Of a stretch of DNA of 64,000 nt, positions 54,307 through 64,000 are shown in pieces. The notes below the pieces were generated by a model. That model saw only the letters and a list, made by a program, of their open reading frames with translations. It was not told where the DNA came from and did not search any database. The DNA comes from Leptasterias polaris (taxonomy: Eukaryota > Echinodermata > Asteroidea > Forcipulatida > Asteriidae): positions 3,348,001-3,412,000 of the forward strand of contig JAZGTN010000002.1 of NCBI GenBank assembly GCA_037783415.1. Reading direction: 5' to 3'. The stretch's first letter is position 1. Each line of letters starts with the position of its first letter. The translations under genes and the position numbers were made by a program.

Positions 54307-55883
54307 CTCGGGGAGGGGTTTATTTGTTTGTTTGTTTCTTTCTTTTCTTTTTTCTTTTAAAATCTATCCAAGAATGTGCCACGGTTAATCACACTAGTTA
54401 GGTATCATCACATTATTAATATTTGGTTGCCCAATATTAAATAACTGCTGTTGTCTATTTTACTCAATCATTATCAAACCTTGATAAGTATGGAGCTCAG
54501 GAGTGGCTAAATAAATGAAACGCTCAGCCCCAGTCTTCCTCTCTCTGTGATATTGCTTGCCAACTATATCATCCATGCCTAGCCTTGGCAGTCTCGCGGT
54601 ATTTGATTCTGAACACGAACCTTTACGAGATTAGGCGAAGCTCTGTGTGAAAATCAGAAAGATAAACGCAGAGCAGAGACAATTTGGGGTTTTTCTGACA
54701 ATCATATTAACGAATACGAGGAAAAAACCTATTACGAAAGACTAAAAGACTAAGCGTTAATTCTTTCATCTACAACTAATTGGCAGGCATGCTTAGCCAT
54801 GGAAGCTTCGCGAGACTTTATTCTGAAACACCAATCTGCACGAGCTTTGGGTGAAGATTTTGTTATCATATTTTGCTTGGGGAAAATTCAACATGAAAGA
54901 TATCAGAGAAATATTGGGCTGTGTTTAGCAATCATATTGACAATGAATTCTTTTAAAAAGCCCGAAAGAAAACACACACAAAAAAACACAATACAAAAAC
55001 CTGGAACAAAGATGGCTTTCAGATGTCCATAATGTTGCACATCAACCTTGGTTTTTATTTTAACAGATACCAAAAACATCCCAATAAACCTCGCCCCCGT
55101 ACACAATATTCCACCCTTGAGATCAAAACATTTTAGGTCATCTAATTGGCTTAAATGCTGTACAGAATTTGTAATAATTAGTTTCGATCTCGAGTTGCCT
55201 GAATATAAAGCTAACCAACTCTCAAGAGAAACATTCCCGCATGAAATTGTGAGCTACAAAAACCTAATCACAATTTCGCTCATTTCGATTACAGTTTGCA
55301 ATCAACACAAGCACGTAGGCATATTGCCAATTTCCTGACGAATCGTAAATTATGTTGCTGTTGTTTTCACTTTGACGTCCACCATATTTACTGGACCTGT
55401 CACATGTTAGTTTTATGGTGTGTTGAAAACAAGATGGGGACGAATTTGATTCTTTCAAAAACGATATCAAATAACAAACCACAAGGCGCAGTTTAAAGAG
55501 GTCAGTTCGACTTTAATATCCGAGACTCGCGCCTACTTTGAAATATCGATGATAAGGCAAGAACTAGCGTGGTAACCTGTTGTTGTTTTTTGCTGCTCAT
55601 CAAAATCGTGTGTTTTTGGCAGCTCAAATTAAATTTACCGCGGCAGTCCTTCGGAAAAGCACAAGGACCACCACACGGGTTAAAAATCGATAAGTAAAGT
55701 GACCAATTTTTTGAGTTATTGAAGAAAAAATATCTGGTACAACGACTACTAGTCACAAGTGTCTGCTTTTAAGAATTTCTCAGACTGGTAAAAGTCATGT
55801 CGCATTGTTTGGGGTAAGCCTTTACGTAGAGACGACAAACACAAAACCTCATTCCGAATGAATGTGTACGGAACAATGGTACT

Positions 55884-56072
55884 GGGTCCAATTTCATAGA
55901 GCTGCTTAAAAGCAGTTAAGCTCAACAAAATTAAGCTTGCCAGAATAACGTAACCAGCCACACAAAGCAGGTCACATGTACAATGTGTGACTGGTATACT
56001 GCTTATTTTTTCTTGCCAGACAATTTTTTAAGACACTGTTTTCTGCTCAAGCAACTCTATGAAATTGGGCCG
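55884..56072. mobile_element. MITE with 'ccaatttcatagagctgctt' ends
   Basis: TGGGTCCAATTTCATAGAGC at the left is inverted at the right (CTCTATGAAATTGGGCC). The centre has the palindromic CAGGTCACATGTACAATGTG. A left-truncated version is at 52,440-52,570. The duplicated copy is at 61,859-62,047. Confidence 0.7.
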
Positions 56073-56179
56073 AAGGGTTTAGGTATCCTGTGCGAAGGCA
56101 ATGTCATACGAGGCAGTTTACAGACAACCAGTTCCAGGCAATCTCTAGAAGAAAAAAAAACATTTACATTTCTGTATTG

Positions 56180-56670
56180 TACGAAAGCCCAATCGTGCCA
56201 CTGAAGTATATAATATCAGCGGGAACTAATCCGTTATAACGAATTAGTAATCCGTTATAACGAATTAGTAATCCGTTATAACGAATTAGTAATCCGTTAT
56301 AACGAATTAATAATCCGTTATAACGAATTACTAATTCGTTATAACGGATTACTAATTCGTTATAACGGATTACTAATTCGTTATAACGGATTCTAATTCG
56401 TTATAACGGATTACTAATTCGTTATAACGGATTACTAATTCGTTATAACGGATTATTAATTCGTTATAACGGATTACTAATTCGTTATAACGGATTATTA
56501 ATTCGTTATAACGGATTATTAATTCGTTATAACGGATTATTAATTCGTTATAACGGATTATTAATTCGTTATAACGGATTATTAATTCGTTATAACGGAT
56601 TATTAATTCGTTATAACGGATTAGTTCCCGCTGATAATATATACTTCAGTGGCACGATTGGGCTTTCGTA
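56180..56670. mobile_element. Foldback element III (6-bp target duplication GTATTG), copy 1
   Basis: GTATTG occurs at 56,174-56,179 and 56,671-56,676. The paralogous place in P1 (52,664) has TTTTCG once and no insert. The termini are TACGAAAGCCCAATCGTGCC and its exact inverted copy, continuing as ACTGAAGTATATAATATCAG with a base or two of difference. Inside are five 21-bp units TAATCCGTTATAACGAATTA, then about 14 in inverted orientation. Each unit holds the perfect palindrome CGTTATAACG. There is no coding sequence. Confidence 0.9.
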
Positions 56671-57338
56671 GTATTGCATTATTTTCTTAATGCTGAGTTA
56701 CAGCTAAAATAATGTAATTTGTGCTGCCGAAGAGTTCATTGTGCATGCAGTACTGTCGGTTGCCTCCAAGTTCCCTGTACAAAAAATGCCCTGCGTGAAG
56801 AGACTTCAGTGTGACGTAGATCTACTGTGGGCCACGCCCACTTCACACTAACTGGCTCTACTGACTGATTACCAGAAGCCCATAGGAAATACGTCGAGCA
56901 AAGGTTTCTTCGAGAATTTATTTATGCAAACATTAGTTTTTGTTTTTGGACTTGCCTTCCACTGAGTAATGTTTTGCAGAGTCTCCAGGTCTTGTCAAAA
57001 TTATCAGTTTCTGCCTTTTTAAAGAAATGTCTTTGAAGGATAAAATGGGAGATTGTTTTTTTTGAAAAATTACACACAAAAATGACAGCTTCGGAACCGG
57101 AAGTATCCAAAATCTTGTGCGTACAGCCATGGAGGAATAAGAACACATACATAGTACAGCAGAGTGTGACATATTATTTACTTACCAATAAGATACAGAA
57201 GTTTGCTCCGAACTATGTGACTTAACAACGCTGTCTTTAGTCTGGGGAAATCACTTCGAGTGTTCCTTTGTGACCAATGAAGTCATTGTACCAGACATGA
57301 TTAAAAATCTAACTCACAAAATGGCTTATTGGAGGCAA

Positions 57339-60300
57339 GTAATCGAGATGATCTTGCACGTGCAGTTTTTCAGTGGTCCAAAACTTCCACAGTTTCGGTA
57401 ATTTGGCGTGCATTGAGAAAGGTCAAGTGGCCCCCTTCTTCCATAGACCTTTCTATTGCAACATCACAGTCCGAGTTTTTGCCAACCGAGGTTCGAAAAC
57501 TATGGATAGCCATCAATGCAAAACAAAACAGATAGCCACAGTTTGTAACAATATGTTAAACACAATCATAATTCAAAAATAGTGTTGAATTTATTAGCAA
57601 CAAAGCAACCAATCATGGGAGTCAAAAATTTGGCTCTACAAAATGGCGGGCCGTGTTAGTTCACGATGTAAAAGGAAAACCACGCAATTTCGAGGCATAT
57701 TTGTGTGGAGTACTACTTTTAAAACATCATTCTAACCATTGCATTTCCTAACAAACGGTTACAAACGCTTTACATAGCCCAACTCGCCCGATCCAAGGCA
57801 AAGTGTCCCTTTGGACTATACACCGAAAGGTTTATCTCAAGCTTCGAATGTCAAAATGCCTTGCAGTTTACTATAGAATCTGGTGGTTTTATTTCAGTGA
57901 ATTTGATGGAGTTAAAATCATTGAATTTACTGCCAAATGTGAATTTTTAAATCGCTTGAAAAACATGGCCCAATAAACCCTTTAAGATACTACATGTACA
58001 AGCAAAGCATTAATACATCTCATAAAAATAATTAAAACACGAATAAAGAAATAACAGGCAATGGTGACTTGTGTTGCGGGCGAATACTGCCGGATCTAAG
58101 GACAATTAAATGAACATCTAGCGGGGGATTTGAATGGTGTGAAGTTTGCTTTTTCGGGTATTTTCGCATCAGTTAAAAGTCGGACTAAAGAGGGTTAGGT
58201 GAACCCTCTTCTCTGTTATATATAATCTATCTTTGATATCCACAATAAATTAATGTCCATGTATAGGCTAATCTTTTTCAGAACACAGGATGCTCATTGG
58301 CAGCATACGATGGTAAAATTATTAAGTATGCGTTTTCATGGAATTGCGGTGAGAGTATAAAAATATTGACGTCCAGCATTTATAATTACTAAGGCAAAAA
58401 ACAGATTACCAAGGTAACCAGCCAGAAAAAGCAGGTCACATGTACAATGTGTGACTGGTATCCTGCTTATTTTTGCTTGCCAGACAATTTTTTAAGACAC
58501 TGTACTGTTTTCTGCTCAAGCAGCTCTATGAAATTGGGCCGAAGGGTTTAGGTATCCTGTGCGAAGGCAATGTCATACGAGGCGTTTTACAGGCAACCAG
58601 TTCCAGGCAATCTCTATAAAAAAATCATTTACATTTCAGTTTTCGCATTATTTAATGCTGAGTTACAGCAAAAATAATGTTTTTTGTGCTGCCGAAGAGT
58701 TCCTTGTGCATTCAGTGCTGTCGGTTGCCTCCAAGTTCCCGTACAAAAATGCGGTGCGTGACGTGCCTTCAGTGTGACGTACTTCCACTGTAAGCCACGC
58801 CCACTTAGCACTAACGGCTTCACTGATTGCCAGAAACCCATAGGAAATGCATTGAGCAAGTTGTTAGGGTTTTTTGAGAATTTATGCAAAAAGTAGTTTC
58901 TGGACTTGCCTTCCAGTAATTTTTTGCGAAGTCTCCAGGTGTTGTCAGAATTATCAGCTTTTGTTATAATAATGTCTTTTAAGGATGAAATGAGCGATTT
59001 TTTGTGAGGAAAATTACACACAAACAAATGACAGCTTTGGAGCCGGAAATATCCAAAATCTTGTGCGTATAGCAGATGCCTGCGAGTGTGACATAATATT
59101 GATTTGCCAATGAGATACAGAAGTTTGCTCCGAACCATGTGACTTAGCAACGCTGTCTTTAGTCTGGGGAATTCACGTACAGTGTTCCTTTGTGACCAAT
59201 GAAGTCCCTGTACCAGACATTATACAAAATATCTATACCATGCCCGATATGGGGCAGAGGGAGGCCCCCCCCAAACTAACCCTAACCCTAACACACTCTT
59301 CCCTCTTGTATACAGAAGCACCCCCCCTAAAATTCTCAAAAGAATTCCTGAGATTCCCAGAACACAATGAAGACACAATAGAGGGGGGGCCTCCCTCTGC
59401 CCCATATCGAGCAGCAATTGAAAATATCTCACAAAATTGATTATTGGAGGCAAGTTTTTGTCTTGATATCATCGGTCACTCACCCTGAGTTGACGGAATT
59501 CTAAAATAATGGCGTAAATTTAACAAATTCCAAACTACAAACATCCAACAACTAAGAGAGACACTTCAAGTCTTTGTACATTTCTTTAATACAACATGTG
59601 TAGAAAATACAGTTTATATACAAGTCATGTGATAGACATTATTTATTTCAATTAAACAGAAGTCTCAACATTTCTGAATCTAAGTCCTAGGTAAAACAAT
59701 GGAATTCTGATGCAATGTTTCCGGTTTACATGATCATAATTGTGTGTAGTTCAAACACAACAAGTCTTTTACGGTAAAAGTTGTAGCTTCTTACCGAGCA
59801 TTTTCCTTAAGTTTTCAGTTTCACTGTGACCTTTTGGGTTGGGTTTCACTACTTTCGATGAGTTCTCATCAGTCGTGCCACTGTATTGCTCGCCTATGTG
59901 ACGATAGTGCATTTTGTAGAACTGGGGGAAAGTATTCGTTTTTAAATACTACACTTATAGATCCTTGTCATTTAATTGGTGAAACACATGCGTCACTTTT
60001 CATACTTTATTCTATTCCCAGACTCAAAAGTTTAATATAGGAGTCCTATATTGATAAATATAGAATGCTAGGGACACTTCGCAGCTATGCTTTACATGTA
60101 CTGATAGATTTAAAGCCCCACCTGCAAACCAACAGCTCAGCAAAGGCACCTCGATGAAAGTTACCACGGAAGTACACTCTGCTCTACAAGGCAGTAAGTC
60201 TTTCTCTAAACAAACAGCAGCAGCAGCTGCTGTTGTTGTTGTTGTTGTTGTTTTTTGTTTGTTTGTTTTTTTTTTTTTTTTCTCGGGGAGGGGTTTATTT

Positions 60301-63300
60301 GTTTGTTTGTTTCTTTCTTTTCTTTTTTCTTTTAAAATCTATCCAAGAATGTGCCACGGTTAATCACACTAGTTAGGTATCATCACATTATTAATATTTG
60401 GTTGCCCAATATTAAATAACTGCTGTTGTCTATTTTACTCAATCATTATCAAACCTTGATAAGTATGGAGCTCAGGAGTGGCTAAATAAATGAAACGCTC
60501 AGCCCCAGTCTTCCTCTCTCTGTGATATTGCTTGCCAACTATATCATCCATGCCTAGCCTTGGCAGTCTCGCGGTATTTGATTCTGAACACGAACCTTTA
60601 CGAGATTAGGCGAAGCTCTGTGTGAAAATCAGAAAGATAAACGCAGAGCAGAGACAATTTGGGGTTTTTCTGACAATCATATTAACGAATACGAGGAAAA
60701 AACCTATTACGAAAGACTAAAAGACTAAGCGTTAATTCTTTCATCTACAACTAATTGGCAGGCATGCTTAGCCATGGAAGCTTCGCGAGACTTTATTCTG
60801 AAACACCAATCTGCACGAGCTTTGGGTGAAGATTTTGTTATCATATTTTGCTTGGGGAAAATTCAACATGAAAGATATCAGAGAAATATTGGGCTGTGTT
60901 TAGCAATCATATTGACAATGAATTCTTTTAAAAAGCCCGAAAGAAAACACACACAAAAAAACACAATACAAAAACCTGGAACAAAGATGGCTTTCAGATG
61001 TCCATAATGTTGCACATCAACCTTGGTTTTTATTTTAACAGATACCAAAAACATCCCAATAAACCTCGCCCCCGTACACAATATTCCACCCTTGAGATCA
61101 AAACATTTTAGGTCATCTAATTGGCTTAAATGCTGTACAGAATTTGTAATAATTAGTTTCGATCTCGAGTTGCCTGAATATAAAGCTAACCAACTCTCAA
61201 GAGAAACATTCCCGCATGAAATTGTGAGCTACAAAAACCTAATCACAATTTCGCTCATTTCGATTACAGTTTGCAATCAACACAAGCACGTAGGCATATT
61301 GCCAATTTCCTGACGAATCGTAAATTATGTTGCTGTTGTTTTCACTTTGACGTCCACCATATTTACTGGACCTGTCACATGTTAGTTTTATGGTGTGTTG
61401 AAAACAAGATGGGGACGAATTTGATTCTTTCAAAAACGATATCAAATAACAAACCACAAGGCGCAGTTTAAAGAGGTCAGTTCGACTTTAATATCCGAGA
61501 CTCGCGCCTACTTTGAAATATCGATGATAAGGCAAGAACTAGCGTGGTAACCTGTTGTTGTTTTTTGCTGCTCATCAAAATCGTGTGTTTTTGGCAGCTC
61601 AAATTAAATTTACCGCGGCAGTCCTTCGGAAAAGCACAAGGACCACCACACGGGTTAAAAATCGATAAGTAAAGTGACCAATTTTTTGAGTTATTGAAGA
61701 AAAAATATCTGGTACAACGACTACTAGTCACAAGTGTCTGCTTTTAAGAATTTCTCAGACTGGTAAAAGTCATGTCGCATTGTTTGGGGTAAGCCTTTAC
61801 GTAGAGACGACAAACACAAAACCTCATTCCGAATGAATGTGTACGGAACAATGGTACTGGGTCCAATTTCATAGAGCTGCTTAAAAGCAGTTAAGCTCAA
61901 CAAAATTAAGCTTGCCAGAATAACGTAACCAGCCACACAAAGCAGGTCACATGTACAATGTGTGACTGGTATACTGCTTATTTTTTCTTGCCAGACAATT
62001 TTTTAAGACACTGTTTTCTGCTCAAGCAACTCTATGAAATTGGGCCGAAGGGTTTAGGTATCCTGTGCGAAGGCAATGTCATACGAGGCAGTTTACAGAC
62101 AACCAGTTCCAGGCAATCTCTAGAAGAAAAAAAAACATTTACATTTCTGTATTGTACGAAAGCCCAATCGTGCCACTGAAGTATATAATATCAGCGGGAA
62201 CTAATCCGTTATAACGAATTAGTAATCCGTTATAACGAATTAGTAATCCGTTATAACGAATTAGTAATCCGTTATAACGAATTAATAATCCGTTATAACG
62301 AATTACTAATTCGTTATAACGGATTACTAATTCGTTATAACGGATTACTAATTCGTTATAACGGATTCTAATTCGTTATAACGGATTACTAATTCGTTAT
62401 AACGGATTACTAATTCGTTATAACGGATTATTAATTCGTTATAACGGATTACTAATTCGTTATAACGGATTATTAATTCGTTATAACGGATTATTAATTC
62501 GTTATAACGGATTATTAATTCGTTATAACGGATTATTAATTCGTTATAACGGATTATTAATTCGTTATAACGGATTATTAATTCGTTATAACGGATTAGT
62601 TCCCGCTGATAATATATACTTCAGTGGCACGATTGGGCTTTCGTAGTATTGCATTATTTTCTTAATGCTGAGTTACAGCTAAAATAATGTAATTTGTGCT
62701 GCCGAAGAGTTCATTGTGCATGCAGTACTGTCGGTTGCCTCCAAGTTCCCTGTACAAAAAATGCCCTGCGTGAAGAGACTTCAGTGTGACGTAGATCTAC
62801 TGTGGGCCACGCCCACTTCACACTAACTGGCTCTACTGACTGATTACCAGAAGCCCATAGGAAATACGTCGAGCAAAGGTTTCTTCGAGAATTTATTTAT
62901 GCAAACATTAGTTTTTGTTTTTGGACTTGCCTTCCACTGAGTAATGTTTTGCAGAGTCTCCAGGTCTTGTCAAAATTATCAGTTTCTGCCTTTTTAAAGA
63001 AATGTCTTTGAAGGATAAAATGGGAGATTGTTTTTTTTGAAAAATTACACACAAAAATGACAGCTTCGGAACCGGAAGTATCCAAAATCTTGTGCGTACA
63101 GCCATGGAGGAATAAGAACACATACATAGTACAGCAGAGTGTGACATATTATTTACTTACCAATAAGATACAGAAGTTTGCTCCGAACTATGTGACTTAA
63201 CAACGCTGTCTTTAGTCTGGGGAAATCACTTCGAGTGTTCCTTTGTGACCAATGAAGTCATTGTACCAGACATGATTAAAAATCTAACTCACAAAATGGC

Positions 63301-63313
63301 TTATTGGAGGCAA
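57339..63313. repeat. Tandem duplication, unit 2 (5,975 bp)
   Basis: Repeats 51,365-57,338 in the same orientation. It contains the second copies of the TTAA MITE part (57,629-57,811), the telomere-core MITE (59,235-59,420), the 'ccaatttcat' MITE (61,859-62,047) and foldback element III. It ends where the sequence returns to P2. Confidence 0.92.
62155..62645. mobile_element. Foldback element III, copy 2
   Basis: Identical to 56,180-56,670, as far as I compared, and carried along by the tandem duplication. It is not an independent insertion. Confidence 0.9.
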
Positions 63314-64000
63314 GTTTTTGTCTTGACATCATCGGTCACTCACCCGAGTTGACGGAATCCTACAATAATGGTGTAAATTATAAAAATTTCCAAACTAAAC
63401 ACATCCAACAACTAAGAGAGACACTTCAAGTCTTTGTACATTTCTTTAATACAACATGTGTAGAAAATACAGTTTATATACATACATGTGATAGACATTA
63501 TTTATTTCAACTAAACAGAATCTGAATCTATTTCTGAATCTATTTCCCAGGTCAAACAATGGAATTCTGATACAATATTTCCGATTGACATGATCGTACT
63601 AATCAGGTGCAGTTCAAACACAACAAGTCTTTTACGGTAAAAGTTTTAGCTTCTTACCGAGCATTTTCCTTAAGTTTTCAGTTTCACTGTGACCTTTTGG
63701 GTTGAGTTTCACTACTTTCGATGAGTTCTCATCAGTCGTGCCACTGTATTGCTCGCCTATGTGACGATGGTGCATTTTGTAAACTGGGGGCAAACATTCG
63801 TTATTATATACTGCACTTATAGATCCTTGTCATTTAATTGGTGAAACACATGCGTCACTTTTCATACTTTAATCTGTTCCCAGACTCAAAAGTTTAATAT
63901 AGGAGTCCTATATTTATAAATATAGAATGCTGGACACTTCGCAGCTATGCTTTACACGTACTGATAGATTTAAAGCCCCACCTGCAAACCAAAATCTTAG
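63314..64000. repeat. Continuation of older repeat unit P2
   Basis: It is similar but not identical to 53,475-54,170: GATATCATCGG against GACATCATCGG, CTGGGGGAAAGT against CTGGGGGCAAAC. It gives the sequence that followed P2 before the 5.97-kb duplication. The window ends inside it. Confidence 0.8.

Larger units (their letters stand above)
52400..55930. repeat. Older repeat unit P1 within tandem unit 1
   Basis: P1 (52,400-53,475) is similar to 55,930-57,335 (P2) at roughly 80-85% by eye, starting at GCAGGTCACATGTACAATGT. The part after 53,476 is similar to 63,314-64,000. So an old tandem pair with a period of about 3.5 kb existed before the 5.97-kb duplication. The open frames here are not conserved between P1 and P2, so I call no gene. 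Confidence 0.75.
51365..57338. repeat. Tandem duplication, unit 1 (5,974 bp)
   Basis: It is followed directly by unit 2 at 57,339. Everything I compared is identical except the T run near 54,292 (15 against 16). The junction shares only GT with both original borders (CGAC-GT-AATC and GCAA-GT-TTTT), so it looks like microhomology joining, or an assembly artefact. It holds MITEs, a foldback element and an older internal repeat. No gene was recognised. Confidence 0.92.

Noticed and set aside
56200..56640. Regular 21-bp repeats that could suggest a CRISPR array
   Set aside because: There are no unique spacers, the array inverts in the middle, and the DNA is eukaryotic. It is the inside of a foldback element.

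Overview
This is AT-rich animal nuclear DNA, dominated by repeats. The evidence is a set of spliced exons with GT/AG borders, secreted fibrinogen-related (FReD) genes, non-LTR retrotransposons, tRNA-derived SINEs, a piggyBac element and many short inverted-repeat elements. I think it is a marine invertebrate deuterostome, most likely an echinoderm. That is an inference from gene and repeat style, because no species marker is visible.

Layout. Positions 1-9,290 hold a duplicated block whose only gene is a FReD gene on the minus strand, broken by two frameshifts. Its sister block at about 19,300-24,320 carries an intact FReD gene. Between the blocks, four plus-strand exons (11,555-18,848) encode part of the C-terminal region of the DEAH-box helicase DHX37. 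The last intron holds a decayed piggyBac element with TTAA flanks, a TTAA-flanked MITE and a large foldback element. Positions 24,330-37,000 consist of copies of one noncoding repeat (called R2 here), broken by a SINE, a foldback element, two CR1/L2-like LINEs and an RTE-like fragment. Positions 39,100-51,640 are a copy of the block at 27,880-29,004 that has been expanded by insertions. These are an 851-bp solo LTR and a 10.6-kb hAT-like element containing a minus-strand LINE, which is itself split by a 4.9-kb TA-flanked element and a 1.5-kb Harbinger-like element. The end of the window is a near-perfect tandem duplication of a 5.97-kb unit (51,365-63,313).

The strongest candidate for something undescribed is a group of three foldback elements (16,872-17,952; 25,540-26,652; 56,180-56,670, the last duplicated at 62,155-62,645). 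All begin TAYG, carry GTGCC at terminal positions 16-20 in at least one end, are flanked by 6-bp target duplications, and contain inverted tandem arrays with a unit of about 21 bp. The array sequences themselves are unrelated. Paralogous empty sites confirm two of the three insertions.

The genes do not form a pathway. The window is best read as a record of segmental duplication followed by nested insertion. Because many segments exist twice, filled and empty sites can be compared directly, which gives precise ends for several elements. I see no rRNA, functional tRNA, CRISPR array or prokaryotic feature. All comparisons were made by eye, so identities and family names are approximate.
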